Assembly: GCA_964520325.1 (NCBI GenBank)
Contig: CAZFOB010000004.1
Location: 1 to 64,000, forward strand
Direction: 5' to 3'
Length of the DNA: 64,000 bases
Source of the DNA: CAZFOB01 sp964520325
GTDB lineage: Bacteria; Actinomycetota; JAICYB01
Within the stretch, counting starts at the first letter, position 1, and each line of letters starts with the position of its first letter. Shown here in pieces: positions 1 to 10,437 of this stretch. The position numbers and the translations under genes were made by a program. Below the pieces are notes generated by a model. It had not been told where the DNA came from. It was given only the letters and a program-made list of their open reading frames with translations, and did not search any database.

Positions 1-1
1 G

Positions 2-130
2 GTGCGCGGCGGCCGCGTTCGCGACCTTCCGGGCGTTCGCTACAAGGTGATCCGCGGCGCGCTCGACGCCTCGGGCGTCAAAGACCGTAAGCAGGCCCGA
101 AGCCGCTACGGCGTGAAGCGGGAGAAGTAG
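2..130 (+). CDS. rpsL: 30S ribosomal protein S12, C-terminal part (5' end outside window)
   Basis: The first 42 codons visible encode the conserved end of S12, including GGRVRDLPGVRYKVIRG and the terminal YGVKREK, then TAG. S12 sits at the decoding centre of the small subunit and influences accuracy. The gene is cut by the window edge, so its start is not visible. It is followed after 2 bases by rpsG and then fusA and tuf, the standard str operon order. Confidence 0.95.
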   Translation: MRGGRVRDLPGVRYKVIRGALDASGVKDRKQARSRYGVKREK

Positions 131-132
131 TC

Positions 133-603
133 ATGCCGCGCAAGGGTCCCCCCTCGGTCCGCGAGCTCGTTCCGGATCCGATCTACCGCAGCCAGCTCGT
201 CACCCAGCTCGTCAACAAGGTGCTCTCACGGGGCAAGCGTTCGCTGGCGGAGCGCATCGTCTACGAGGCGCTGAAGTTGGTCGAAGAGCGCACCGGCACG
301 GAACCGACGGCAACCCTCAAGCGGGCGCTGGAAAACACCAAGCCCGCGCTCGAGGTCAAGAGCCGCCGTGTCGGCGGCGCCACCTATCAGGTGCCGATGG
401 AAGTCCGCCGCGAGCGCCAGACCACCCTCGCCATTCGTTGGCTGGTCGGCTACGCCCGCTCCCGGCGCGAGCGCACGATGACCGAGCGCCTCGCGCTCGA
501 GCTGATCGACGCCGCCAATGGTGTTGGCGCGTCGGTAAAGCGCCGGGAAGACCTCCAGAAGATGGCGGAGTCGAACCGGGCGTACGCCCACTACCGCTGG
601 TAA
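133..603 (+). CDS. rpsG: 30S ribosomal protein S7
   Basis: A 156-residue protein, the usual S7 length, starting MPRKGPP and containing the conserved block around YQVPMEVRRERQ (residues about 86-97) and the C-terminal YAHYRW. S7 binds the 3' domain of 16S rRNA and nucleates head assembly of the 30S subunit. The ATG lies 2 bases after the rpsL stop, so the two are translationally coupled. A compact hairpin follows the stop codon. Confidence 0.98.
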   Translation: MPRKGPPSVRELVPDPIYRSQLVTQLVNKVLSRGKRSLAERIVYEALKLVEERTGTEPTATLKRALENTKPALEVKSRRVGGATYQVPMEVRRERQTTLAIRWLVGYARSRRERTMTERLALELIDAANGVGASVKRREDLQKMAESNRAYAHYRW

Positions 604-605
604 AC

Positions 606-624
606 CGCCGGGTATAACCCGGCG
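606..624 (+). other. Intercistronic hairpin between rpsG and fusA
   Basis: An 8-bp perfect stem (CGCCGGGT with ACCCGGCG) closes a 3-base loop (ATA) two bases after the rpsG stop. No U-tract follows, so a classical intrinsic terminator is unlikely. A role in mRNA processing, stability or partial attenuation before fusA is inference only. Confidence 0.55.
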
Positions 625-675
625 ATAGCAGCAACGAAGCCTCTCTCTATCCCATTTAGCCGCGAGTCGAAAACA

Positions 676-2763
<2,088 letters not shown>

Positions 2764-2791
2764 ACCGCCGGGGCGTTTCGCGTCCGGCGGT
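2764..2791 (+). terminator. Hairpin directly after fusA, possible attenuator or terminator
   Basis: An 8-bp stem (ACCGCCGG at 2764-2771 with CCGGCGGT at 2784-2791) with a 12-base loop begins right after the fusA stop and is followed by a moderately T-rich stretch (CATTTATGTGTG). It could partly separate fusA and tuf expression. The T-tract is poor, so full termination is uncertain. Confidence 0.45.
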
Positions 2792-2863
2792 CATTTATGT
2801 GTGAGGCAGGACGCCACGAGCTTCAAGTGAATCGGAAACAGCGAGAGAGGGAAGGAAGAGGAA

Positions 2864-4057
2864 ATGGCCAAGGCCAAGTTCGAGCGCACCAAACCCCATG
2901 TGAACATCGGCACGATCGGGCACATCGACCACGGCAAGACCACATTGACCGCGGCCATCACAGCAACCCTTGCCAAGCACAAGCCCTCGGGGATCAACAA
3001 GGCCGTTGCCTTCGAGAACATCGACAACGCCCCAGAAGAGCGCGAGCGCGGCATCACCATCGCCATCACACACGTCGAATACGAATCAGACGCTCGCCAC
3101 TACGCCCACGTCGACTGTCCAGGCCACGTCGACTACATCAAGAACATGATCACCGGCGCCGCCCAGATGGACGGCGCCATCCTGGTTGTAGCCGCCGACG
3201 ACGGCCCCATGCTCCAGACGAGGGAACACGTCCTGCTCGCCCGCCAGGTGGGCGTGCCCTACGTCGTCGTCTTCCTGAACAAGTGTGATCTCGTCGACGA
3301 CGAAGAGATCCTCGACCTCGTCGAGCTCGAGGTCAGAGAGCTGCTCAGCAACAACGAGTTCCCCGGAGACGACGCCCCGGTCATCAGAGGCTCAGCGCTG
3401 AAGGCCCTTGAAGGCGACGAGGCTTCCGAGCAGGCGATCCTGTCCCTCGTCGAAGCCTGTGACACCGCCATCCCCCAGCCCGTGCGCGAGGTCGACCAGC
3501 CCTTCCTCATGGCCGTCGAAGACGTCTTCACCATCACCGGACGCGGCACCGTGGCGACCGGTCGTGTGGAGAAGGGCAAGATCACCCCAGGCACCGAGAT
3601 CGAGATCGTCGGCATGGGCACCCAGAAGAAGACGGTGGCGACGTCGCTCGAGATGTTCCGCAAGATCCTCGACGACGCCCAGGCCGGCGACAACGTCGGA
3701 GTTCTCCTTCGAGGCGTTGACCGCGAGGAGATCGAGCGCGGCATGGTCATCTGCAAGCCCGGATCCATCACCCCCCACACTCACTTCGACGCTCAGGTCT
3801 ACGTGCTCTCCAAGGACGAAGGTGGCCGCCACAGTCCCTTCTTCTCGGGATACAGACCGCAGTTCTACTTCCGCACCACCGACGTCACCGGCAACCTGAA
3901 CCTGCCCGAGGGTGTCGAGATGGTCATGCCCGGCGACAACACGGAGATGGTCGTCGAGCTCATCACCCCCATCGCCATGCAGGAGGGCCAGCGCTTCGCC
4001 ATCCGTGAGGGTGGACGCACCGTAGGTGCCGGGCGCGTCACAACGATCAAGCAGTAA
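2864..4057 (+). CDS. tuf: Elongation factor Tu
   Basis: 397 residues, typical length. EF-Tu delivers aminoacyl-tRNA to the ribosome as a GTP complex. G1 is GHIDHGKT at 19-26, G2 RGITI at 62-66, G3 DCPGH at 84-88 and G4 NKCD at 139-142; the C-terminal barrels carry the FYFRTTDVTG and GGRTVGAG blocks. A purine-rich RBS (GGAAGAGGAA) precedes the ATG. Unusual substitutions lie around G3: GHVDY where GHADY is near-universal, and AADDGPMLQT where AATDGPMPQT is usual. rpsJ follows 21 bases downstream. Confidence 0.98.
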   Translation: MAKAKFERTKPHVNIGTIGHIDHGKTTLTAAITATLAKHKPSGINKAVAFENIDNAPEERERGITIAITHVEYESDARHYAHVDCPGHVDYIKNMITGAAQMDGAILVVAADDGPMLQTREHVLLARQVGVPYVVVFLNKCDLVDDEEILDLVELEVRELLSNNEFPGDDAPVIRGSALKALEGDEASEQAILSLVEACDTAIPQPVREVDQPFLMAVEDVFTITGRGTVATGRVEKGKITPGTEIEIVGMGTQKKTVATSLEMFRKILDDAQAGDNVGVLLRGVDREEIERGMVICKPGSITPHTHFDAQVYVLSKDEGGRHSPFFSGYRPQFYFRTTDVTGNLNLPEGVEMVMPGDNTEMVVELITPIAMQEGQRFAIREGGRTVGAGRVTTIKQ

Positions 4058-4078
4058 GAACACGACAGCCAGGGAGTC

Positions 4079-4411
4079 ATGTCAGCTCAAGCGACGACGC
4101 GAATCAGGATCCGGCTGAAGGCCTTCGACCATGAGGTCGTTGACCTTTCGGCCAAGCGCATCGTCGATACGGTGCTGCGTTCTGGGGCGCGCGTGTCGGG
4201 CCCCGTTCCCTTGCCAACGAAGCGCAACATCTTCTGCGTCATCACATCTCCACACAAAGATAAGGACGCGCGGGAACACTTCGAGATGCGGACCCATCGC
4301 CGGCTCATCGACGTCGTCGATCCGACGCCTCGCACGATCGAGGACCTCACGCGCCTCGAGCTTCCCGCTGGTGTGGACATCGAGATCAAGTTGCCGGGTG
4401 TTGGAAGGTAG
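4079..4411 (+). CDS. rpsJ: 30S ribosomal protein S10
   Basis: 110 residues, slightly longer than the usual 102, with the conserved core RIRIRLKAFDHEVVD and the PLPTKRN and MRTHRRLIDV blocks. S10 is in the 30S head and also serves as NusE in transcription antitermination. It opens the S10 operon and is preceded by a good ribosome binding site (GGGAG, 4 bases before ATG). Confidence 0.98.
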   Translation: MSAQATTRIRIRLKAFDHEVVDLSAKRIVDTVLRSGARVSGPVPLPTKRNIFCVITSPHKDKDAREHFEMRTHRRLIDVVDPTPRTIEDLTRLELPAGVDIEIKLPGVGR

Positions 4412-4416
4412 GGTTC

Positions 4417-5181
4417 ATGGCGGTCGTCACGAAAGGCATCCTCGGAAGGAAGCTGGGCATGACCCAGATCTTCGACGCTGCCTCGCGTGCGATCCCCGTG
4501 ACGGCGATCGAAGCCGGCCCCTGCCGCGTCGCGCAGATCCGTACGCCTGAGCGCGACGGCTATTCGGCGATCCAGCTCAGCTTCGGCGAGATCCGCGAGC
4601 AGAAACTCACGCGACCAGAGCTCGGCCACTTGAAGAAGAACGGCCTAGGCCCGGCCCGTCATCTCGTCGAGCTTCGCGTCGCGGATGCGACACAGTTCCA
4701 GGTCGGGCAGGAGCTCAATGCCGGCGTCTTCGAGGCTGGCGAGAAGGCCGACGTCATCGGGACGTCCAAGGGCAAGGGCTTTGCCGGCGTCATGAAGCGG
4801 CACAACTTCGCGGGCGGCCCCGGCAGTCACGGGACCGAGCGCAAGCACCGTACACCGGGGTCCGTCGGCGCAGGAACATCGCCCCACCACATCTTCAAGG
4901 GTCAGAAGATGGCCGGCCGGATGGGTGGCGAGCGCGTCACGATGCTGAACCTCGACGTGGTACGCGTTGACGCCGACCGCAACCTCATCCTCGTCCGTGG
5001 AGCGATCCCCGGCCCGGACGGCGGACTGGTGATCGTCCGCTCAGCGGTTCGCCATCCGAGCCCGATGCCTGTTCCGAAAGCTTCGGAGCCGGAGCCGCCG
5101 GCCGACGCGGTCGAAGCGACAGACGCAGAAGCGCCGGTCGCCGTGGTGCCAGAGATGGAAGCCTCGGAGTCGTCTTCATGA
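4417..5181 (+). CDS. rplC: 50S ribosomal protein L3 with C-terminal tail
   Basis: 254 residues. The first about 215 match L3 (KGILGRKLGMTQIF at the start; the central GSHGTERKHRTPGSVGA loop that reaches toward the peptidyl transferase centre; GGERVTMLNLDVV near the end). The last about 40 residues are a Pro/Glu/Ala-rich extension not present in standard L3 proteins. The stop overlaps the rplD start by 4 bases (ATGA). Confidence 0.97.
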   Translation: MAVVTKGILGRKLGMTQIFDAASRAIPVTAIEAGPCRVAQIRTPERDGYSAIQLSFGEIREQKLTRPELGHLKKNGLGPARHLVELRVADATQFQVGQELNAGVFEAGEKADVIGTSKGKGFAGVMKRHNFAGGPGSHGTERKHRTPGSVGAGTSPHHIFKGQKMAGRMGGERVTMLNLDVVRVDADRNLILVRGAIPGPDGGLVIVRSAVRHPSPMPVPKASEPEPPADAVEATDAEAPVAVVPEMEASESSS

Positions 5182-5933
5182 ACGTCAAAGTCCTCAACGC
5201 CACCGGCGAGTCGTCAGGCGACATCGCACTCGACGACACGATCTTCGCCGCGAAGGTCAACGTGCCGCTCATGCACCAGGTCGTTCTCGCGCAGCTCGCT
5301 GCCGCTCGGTCTGGTTCGCACTCGACCAAGACCCGCGGCGAAGTGCGAGGTGGTGGTGCGAAGCCCTGGCGCCAGAAGGGCACCGGACGTGCTCGGCATG
5401 GCTCGTCTCGCGAACCGCAGTGGAAGGGCGGGGGTGTCACGTTCGGCCCGAAGCCGCGCGACCACTCGCAGAAGTTGCCGAAGAAGATGAGGGCACTCGC
5501 ACTGAGGTCCGCGATCTCGGTCCGCGCGAGTGAGGGCAAGCTGTTCATCATCGACAGCCTCGCCTTCGAGAAGCCGAAGACCAAGGAAGCCATCGCCGCG
5601 TTGCAGGCGTGGGGGGCCGAGGGCAAGGTGCTGCTCGTGCTCACACTCGCCGACCGCAACGTTGCCTTCGCATTCCGCAACCTGCAGCGGGTGCACGTCC
5701 TCGCCGAGGACCAGCTCAACGTCTACGACATCATGAACGCGGACAATCTCGTTTTTGTCCGTTCTGCGGTTGAGGCTCTGCAGTCCCGCGGCAAGCAGGC
5801 GGAAGCGCCCGGCGACAAGGCCGACGCCAAGGCCGACGCCAAGGCCGACGCAAAGGCCGACGCAAAGGCCGACGCAAAGGCCGACGCAAAGGCCGACGCA
5901 AAGGCCGACGCAAAGGATGGTGAGAGCTCGTGA
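5178..5933 (+). CDS. rplD: 50S ribosomal protein L4 with KADA-repeat tail
   Basis: 251 residues against about 205 in the family. The core has the L4 loop (STKTRGEVRGGGAKPWRQKG, about residues 50-69) that lines the exit tunnel. From residue about 214 the protein ends in eight consecutive Lys-Ala-Asp-Ala units followed by KDGESS. The tail is charged and probably helical or disordered, and is a product of a 12-bp DNA tandem repeat. Start overlaps rplC by 4 bases; the stop overlaps the GTG of rplW. Confidence 0.97.
   Translation: MNVKVLNATGESSGDIALDDTIFAAKVNVPLMHQVVLAQLAAARSGSHSTKTRGEVRGGGAKPWRQKGTGRARHGSSREPQWKGGGVTFGPKPRDHSQKLPKKMRALALRSAISVRASEGKLFIIDSLAFEKPKTKEAIAALQAWGAEGKVLLVLTLADRNVAFAFRNLQRVHVLAEDQLNVYDIMNADNLVFVRSAVEALQSRGKQAEAPGDKADAKADAKADAKADAKADAKADAKADAKADAKDGESS
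5817..5912 (+). repeat. Tandem repeat, 8 x 12 bp, in the 3' end of rplD
   Basis: Eight in-frame copies of AAGGCCGACGCM (M is C in the first two and A in the rest). Because the unit is a multiple of 3, copy-number change would lengthen or shorten the L4 tail by four residues per unit without breaking the frame. Confidence 0.97.
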
Positions 5934-6217
5934 CGCAGGATGCACGCGACGTCATCATCGCTCCGGTCATCTCGGAGAAGAGCTACTCGGACGCCGAGCG
6001 GGGCAAGTACACGTTCGTCGTCGCTCCACGCGCCACCAAGCCCGACATCCGCCGCGCGGTCGAGCAGATCTGGGGCGTGCGGGTGCGCGCCGTCAACACC
6101 CTTCACCGCCGGGGTAAAGAGGTGCGCCGTCGATTCGTACGCGGCACGCGTCCGAGCTCGCGCCGCGCGATCGTGACACTTCAGCCCGGCGACAAGATCG
6201 CGATCTTCGAGGCCTGA
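5930..6217 (+). CDS. rplW: 50S ribosomal protein L23
   Basis: 95 residues, normal size, GTG start overlapping the rplD stop. Contains the conserved APVISEKS motif and the VRAVNTLHRRGKEVRR segment. L23 lies at the tunnel exit and is the docking site for trigger factor and SRP. It is followed 1 base later by rplB. Confidence 0.97.
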   Translation: MTQDARDVIIAPVISEKSYSDAERGKYTFVVAPRATKPDIRRAVEQIWGVRVRAVNTLHRRGKEVRRRFVRGTRPSSRRAIVTLQPGDKIAIFEA

Positions 6218-6218
6218 T

Positions 6219-7052
6219 ATGCCGACCAGACAACGCAAACCCACATCGCCCGGGCGACGGTTCCAAACCGTCTTGTCTTTCGACGAGATCTCGAAGAAGA
6301 AGCCCGAAAAATCGTTAACCGTCTCCAAACGCCGGACGAACGGTCGCAACGTCCACGGCCGTATCACCTCGCGCCGTCGAGGGGGCGGACACAAGCGGCG
6401 TTACCGACTGATCGATTTTCGGCGCAACAAGGACGGCATCCCGGCGAAGGTGCAGGCGATCGAATACGACCCGAATCGCTCGGCCCGCATCGCGCTGCTC
6501 GCGTACGCCGACGGCGAGAAGCGGTACATCCTCGCGCCCGACGGCCTCAAGGTCGGCACGATTGTGCGCTCGGGCCAAGGCTCCGAGATCAAGCCCGGTA
6601 ACGCGCTGGCGCTCGCGAATATCCCCGACGGGACGATCATCCACAACGTCGAGCTTCAGCCTGGGGCCGGCGGACGTATCGCCCGCTCGGCCGGCGTATC
6701 CGTGCAGCTCATGGCCAAAGAGAAGGACTACGCGACGCTCCGGATGCCGTCGGGCGAGATGCGTTTGGTCAACATCAAGTGCAAGGCGACTGTGGGCACC
6801 GTCGGCAACGCCGAACACGAGCTCGTCAAGATCGGCAAAGCCGGACGCAACCGGTGGAAAGGCCGACGTCCGAAGGTTCGTGGTGTTGCGATGAACCCGG
6901 TCGACCACCCACTCGGCGGCGGCGAGGGCAAGGCTTCTGGTGGGCGACCGTCGTCCACACCGTGGGGCAAGCCCGAACGCCGCACACGCCACAAGCGCAA
7001 ACCGTCGAGCAAGTTCATCGTCAGGCGTCGTGAGAAGCGGAAGAGGAGATGA
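6219..7052 (+). CDS. rplB: 50S ribosomal protein L2
   Basis: 277 residues, full length. Shows the GRNVHGRITSRRRGGGHKRRYR N-terminal RNA-binding region (described here by its position, about residues 42-63), the KAGRNRWKGRRPKVRG segment and the C-terminal VDHPLGGGEGK motif with the conserved histidine implicated near the peptidyl transferase centre. Located in the invariant order rplW-rplB-rpsS. Confidence 0.98.
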   Translation: MPTRQRKPTSPGRRFQTVLSFDEISKKKPEKSLTVSKRRTNGRNVHGRITSRRRGGGHKRRYRLIDFRRNKDGIPAKVQAIEYDPNRSARIALLAYADGEKRYILAPDGLKVGTIVRSGQGSEIKPGNALALANIPDGTIIHNVELQPGAGGRIARSAGVSVQLMAKEKDYATLRMPSGEMRLVNIKCKATVGTVGNAEHELVKIGKAGRNRWKGRRPKVRGVAMNPVDHPLGGGEGKASGGRPSSTPWGKPERRTRHKRKPSSKFIVRRREKRKRR

Positions 7053-7095
7053 CGACGGGCGATGCGCATGCAGCGGCCAGCGAAGGAGAGTTGAC

Positions 7096-7377
7096 GTGCC
7101 CCGAAGTCTGAAAAAGGGACCCTTCGTCGACGACCACCTGAAGAAGAAGGTGGATCAGATGAACGCGATCGGACAGAAGCGCGTGATCCGTACATGGTCG
7201 CGCCGGTCGACGGTGACCCCAGACATGGTTGGGCACACCCTCGCGGTGCACGACGGACGCAAGCATGTCCCGGTGTTCATCACCGAGGCGCAGGTCGGCC
7301 ACAAGCTGGGCGAGTTCGCCGTGACACGCACGTACCGCAAGCACGGGGCCGCCGAGCGAGGATCGAAGGTTAGGTAA
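7096..7377 (+). CDS. rpsS: 30S ribosomal protein S19
   Basis: Using the GTG at 7096, preceded by GAAGGAG, gives a 93-residue protein, the usual S19 length, starting MPRSLKKGPFVDDHL. A longer in-frame opening exists upstream inside the end of rplB but would add non-homologous residues. The conserved HVPVFITEAQVGHKLGEFA block is present. S19 is in the 30S head and forms a complex with S13. Confidence 0.96.
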   Translation: MPRSLKKGPFVDDHLKKKVDQMNAIGQKRVIRTWSRRSTVTPDMVGHTLAVHDGRKHVPVFITEAQVGHKLGEFAVTRTYRKHGAAERGSKVR

Positions 7378-7380
7378 GTA

Positions 7381-7800
7381 ATGGCAAAGACCAAACAACA
7401 GCTAGCGCGAGAGGGGCGAGCGGTCGCCAAGTGGCTGCGCTCGTCTCCGATCAAGACGCGTCGTGCGGTCGATATGATCCGCGGCAAAGAGCTGCTCGAG
7501 GCACGGCGCCTGCTGGCGTTCACGCCTCTTAAGGGCGCGCGTCTTGTGTCCAAGGTGCTCGAGTCCGCCGTTGCCAACGCGACACACAATTTCGACCTGC
7601 CGGAGGAGCGTCTCTACGTCCACGGCGCGTTCGTGAACGAGGGCGTTACGATCAAGCGTTGGTCGCCTCGCGCGTACGGTCGCGCGAATCGCATCCATAA
7701 ACCGACCGCCCATGTGACGGTCATCGTTCGGGCGAAAGACATCCAGGCCGCCCCGTCGGGCGCTGCCTCGAGCCAACGACCACGAAAGGCGGCTCGCTGA
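7381..7800 (+). CDS. rplV: 50S ribosomal protein L22
   Basis: 139 residues with the L22 core: VAKWLRSSPIKTRRAVDMIRG near the N-terminus (residues about 15-35) and the tunnel-lining loop with IKRWSPRAYGRANRI. The last about 20 residues are a short basic, Ala/Ser-rich extension. The stop overlaps the ATG of rpsC (TGATG). Confidence 0.97.
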   Translation: MAKTKQQLAREGRAVAKWLRSSPIKTRRAVDMIRGKELLEARRLLAFTPLKGARLVSKVLESAVANATHNFDLPEERLYVHGAFVNEGVTIKRWSPRAYGRANRIHKPTAHVTVIVRAKDIQAAPSGAASSQRPRKAAR

Positions 7801-8675
7801 TGGGCCAGAAGATCAACCCGTACGGCTTCCGCCTCGGGATCACCACCGACTGGAAGGCCAAGTGGTTCGCCGAGGGCGCCCAGTACAAGAAGTACTTGCA
7901 TGAAGATCTTGCGGTACGTGACTACATCCGCAAGGAGCTTCCGCACGGGATGATCTCGCGTATCGACATCGAGCGGACGCGGGACCGTATCCGTGTCGAC
8001 ATCCACACCGCGCGTCCCGGCATCGTCATCGGACGCCGAGGTGCCGAGGTTGAGCACCTCAAGCAGCAGGTTCAGAAGATGACGGGTGCGACCGAGGTGC
8101 GCGTCGACGCGCTCGAGGTGCAGCAGCCCGCCCTCGAAGCGCAATTGCTCGCACAGGCCATCGCCGAGCAGATCGCCGGGCGTATCTCCTTCCGTCGCGC
8201 GATGCGCCGGGCCGTCCAGGACTGCATGCGTGCGGGCGCCAAGGGCATCAAGGTGCAGTGCTCCGGACGTCTTGCTGGAGCCGAGATGGCGCGTCGCGAG
8301 ACCTATCGCGAGGGCCGTGTGCCGCTGTCGACGCTGCGCGCCGACATCGACTACGGGTTCTACGAGTCGAAGACGAAGTACGGACGCATCGGCTGCAAGG
8401 TGTGGATCTACAAGGGCGAGATCCTCCCGCTTCGCGAAGAGGAGCGCATCCGTCAGGCGGCGGTCGAACGCCAGCGGAGGCGTCAGCGCCGTCCCGCTCG
8501 AACCGAGGCGCCTCAGTCGGAGGCTTCTTCGCCGGCTGCGCCACCTGCACAGGCGGCCGCGAGCGCAGGTCCGGCCGATGAACCAGTGAAGGTGTCAACT
8601 GATGAACCGACGAAGGCACCCGCCAAGGAACCAGCCAAGGAACCAGCCAAGGAACCAGAAGGCGGGGAGAGCTAG
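7800..8675 (+). CDS. rpsC: 30S ribosomal protein S3 with repetitive tail
   Basis: 291 residues; the S3 core is about 220. KH domain with GRRGAEVEHLK and the C-terminal domain ending KTKYGRIGCKVWIYKGE are clear. S3 forms part of the mRNA entry channel. The last 70 residues are Ala/Pro/Glu/Lys-rich and end in three near-identical AKEP units encoded by a 12-bp tandem repeat (8622-8657). Start overlaps the rplV stop by one base. Confidence 0.97.
   Translation: MGQKINPYGFRLGITTDWKAKWFAEGAQYKKYLHEDLAVRDYIRKELPHGMISRIDIERTRDRIRVDIHTARPGIVIGRRGAEVEHLKQQVQKMTGATEVRVDALEVQQPALEAQLLAQAIAEQIAGRISFRRAMRRAVQDCMRAGAKGIKVQCSGRLAGAEMARRETYREGRVPLSTLRADIDYGFYESKTKYGRIGCKVWIYKGEILPLREEERIRQAAVERQRRRQRRPARTEAPQSEASSPAAPPAQAAASAGPADEPVKVSTDEPTKAPAKEPAKEPAKEPEGGES
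8622..8657 (+). repeat. Tandem repeat, 3 x 12 bp, in the 3' end of rpsC
   Basis: Three exact copies of GCCAAGGAACCA encode AKEP-AKEP-AKEP in the S3 tail. The unit length keeps the reading frame. Confidence 0.95.
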
Positions 8676-8677
8676 CG

Positions 8678-9100
8678 ATGTTGATGCCCAAGCGCACGAA
8701 GCACAGAAAGCAGCACCGTGCGCGCATCCGTTCGCACCCGAAAGGCGGTGCGTCCGTCAACTTCGGTGAGTTCGGTCTGCAGTCGATGGTCCACGGCTAC
8801 CTCACGAACCGTCAGATCGAGGCCGCCCGTATCGCCATGACCCGCCATATGAAGCGCGGCGGCAAGGTCTGGATCACCGTGTTTCCGGATCGTCCCGTCA
8901 CGAAGAAGGCGGCAGAGACCCGGATGGGCTCGGGGAAGGGCAACCCTGAAGAGTGGGTGGCCGCGATCCGTCCCGGCCGCGTGCTGTTCGAGCTCGCCGG
9001 TGTGACCGAGGACGTCGCCCGTGACGCGCTGCGCCTTGCGGCCCACAAGCTTCCACTTCGTTGCCGCGTGCTCAAGCGCGGGGAGATCCCGCTGTCATGA
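8678..9100 (+). CDS. rplP: 50S ribosomal protein L16
   Basis: 140 residues, usual size. Begins MLMPKRTKHRKQHR, has the GAVNFGEFGLQ-type block (here GASVNFGEFGLQS) and the KGNPEEWVAAIRPGR motif. L16 helps form the A-site tRNA binding region of the 50S subunit. The stop overlaps the true rpmC ATG by 4 bases. Confidence 0.97.
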   Translation: MLMPKRTKHRKQHRARIRSHPKGGASVNFGEFGLQSMVHGYLTNRQIEAARIAMTRHMKRGGKVWITVFPDRPVTKKAAETRMGSGKGNPEEWVAAIRPGRVLFELAGVTEDVARDALRLAAHKLPLRCRVLKRGEIPLS

Positions 9101-9480
9101 ATGCTGCTGAGATCAGAGAACTCGAGACCGACGAGCTGCACGGACGTATCTCGGAGCTCAAGGAGGAGCTGTTCAACCTCCGGTTCCAGGGTGCGACGGG
9201 CCAGCTCGACAACCACCGCCGCATGCGGACGTTGAAGCAAGAGGTTGCGCGGATCCGGACGATCCTGCGCCAGCGTGACTTCGCTACCGCCGAGGCGGCC
9301 GGTACGCCGGTGCCGAACGCGTCGCAGACCGCACCGGTCACCGCGCCGCAGACGCGTGCGCCGATGGCAGAAGAGCCCAAGGCCGTGACAGAAGTCGAGG
9401 CGGCCGAGCAAACGGGAGCCGAGCCCACGGCAGCCCCAGTGGCAACAGACGAGCTACAGATGGAGTCACGAGATGAGTGA
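9097..9480 (+). CDS. rpmC: 50S ribosomal protein L29 with long C-terminal extension
   Basis: The ATG at 9097 overlaps the rplP stop (ATGA) and gives MNAAEIRELETDEL, the expected L29 start. The two-helix L29 fold takes about the first 65 residues (KEELFNLRFQGATGQLDNHRR). The remaining about 60 residues are an Ala/Pro/Thr/Glu-rich tail, nearly doubling the protein to 127 residues. The stop lies 6 bases inside the next gene, rpsQ, which starts at 9473. Confidence 0.94.
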   Translation: MNAAEIRELETDELHGRISELKEELFNLRFQGATGQLDNHRRMRTLKQEVARIRTILRQRDFATAEAAGTPVPNASQTAPVTAPQTRAPMAEEPKAVTEVEAAEQTGAEPTAAPVATDELQMESRDE

Positions 9481-9733
9481 ACGCGCCATGCGGAAGACGA
9501 GGGTCGGCAAGGTCGTGTCCGACAAGATGACCAACACGGTCGTCGTGAGCGTTGACACCACGTCCCGGCACCCGCTCTACGCCAAGACCATGCGTCACCA
9601 GCGCAAGTTCTACGCACACGATGCGGAGAACACATGTCGAGTCGGCGACGTCGTCCGGATTATGGAGGCGCGTCCGATGTCGAAGCTGAAGCGCTGGCGC
9701 GTCGTTGAAGTTGTCGAAAAAGGCAGGGAGTAA
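9473..9733 (+). CDS. rpsQ: 30S ribosomal protein S17
   Basis: 86 residues, the normal length. Has the KVVSDKMTNTVVVSV beta-strand region and the GDVVRIMEARPMSKLKRWRVV signature. A primary 16S rRNA-binding protein. The start overlaps the end of rpmC by 8 bases. Confidence 0.97.
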   Translation: MSERAMRKTRVGKVVSDKMTNTVVVSVDTTSRHPLYAKTMRHQRKFYAHDAENTCRVGDVVRIMEARPMSKLKRWRVVEVVEKGRE

Positions 9734-9738
9734 ACGCG

Positions 9739-10107
9739 GTGATCCAGCAGGAATCCAGAGTCAAAGTTGCCGACAACACCGGCGCCCGTCAGGTCCTCGT
9801 GATCCGGGTGCTGGGTGGCTCCGGCCGCCGCTATGCACGGATCGGCGACCTCATCGTCGGGACGGTGAAGGACGCCGTCCCGGGAGGCGCTGTGCCTCCG
9901 GGCACCAAGATCAAGGGGGTCGTCGTCCGCACCAAGAAGGAGATCCGTCGCCCGGACGGCACCTACATCAAGTTCGACGACAACGCGATCGTCATCCTCG
10001 ACGACGGCGGCAACCCGCGGGGAACGCGCATCTTCGGTCCGGTGGCGCGTGAACTCCGCGACAAGAAGTTCATGCGCATCGTCTCTCTTGCTCCGGAGGT
10101 GCTTTAG
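9739..10107 (+). CDS. rplN: 50S ribosomal protein L14
   Basis: 122 residues, the canonical length, with a GTG start. Starts MIQQESRVKVADNTGAR and ends with REKFMRIVSLAPEVL-like sequence (RDKKFMRIVSLAPEVL). L14 forms part of the intersubunit bridge and is the binding site of the silencing factor RsfS. Directly abuts rplX. Confidence 0.98.
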   Translation: MIQQESRVKVADNTGARQVLVIRVLGGSGRRYARIGDLIVGTVKDAVPGGAVPPGTKIKGVVVRTKKEIRRPDGTYIKFDDNAIVILDDGGNPRGTRIFGPVARELRDKKFMRIVSLAPEVL

Positions 10108-10437
10108 ATGGGCCTCAAGATCCGTCGTGGCGACCAGGTCCGCATCGTGACCGGCAAAGACCGAGGGAAGGAAGGACGCATCCTCTCGGTCAACCCCAAG
10201 GACTCTCGCGTGATCATCGAAAACGTCAACCTCGTGAAGCGACACCTCAAGCTCAGGGCCGCCCGTGGGCGGTCGGGCCAGGAAGGTGGCATCATCACGA
10301 AGGAAGCCCCGGTGCACGTCTCGAACGTGCAGATCATGTGTCCGTCCTGCGGGCCGACGCGCATCGGCTATCAGACGAAAGACGGAATCAAGACGCGTGT
10401 ATGCCGCAAGTGCGGCGGGGACCTGGAAAAGAGATGA
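10108..10437 (+). CDS. rplX: 50S ribosomal protein L24
   Basis: 109 residues with the KOW motif (RRGDQVRIVTGKDRGKEGRI) at the N-terminus. The second half carries a CPSC...CRKC pattern, seen in the L24 proteins of several bacterial lineages. Assembly initiator protein of the 50S subunit. The stop overlaps the rplE ATG by 4 bases. Confidence 0.97.
   Translation: MGLKIRRGDQVRIVTGKDRGKEGRILSVNPKDSRVIIENVNLVKRHLKLRAARGRSGQEGGIITKEAPVHVSNVQIMCPSCGPTRIGYQTKDGIKTRVCRKCGGDLEKR

Noticed and set aside
5817..5912. Assembly error in the rplD repeat
   Set aside because: The units are in frame, contain two variants (GCC early, GCA later) and lead into a sensible end and a correct overlap with rplW. Copy number itself could still be misassembled.
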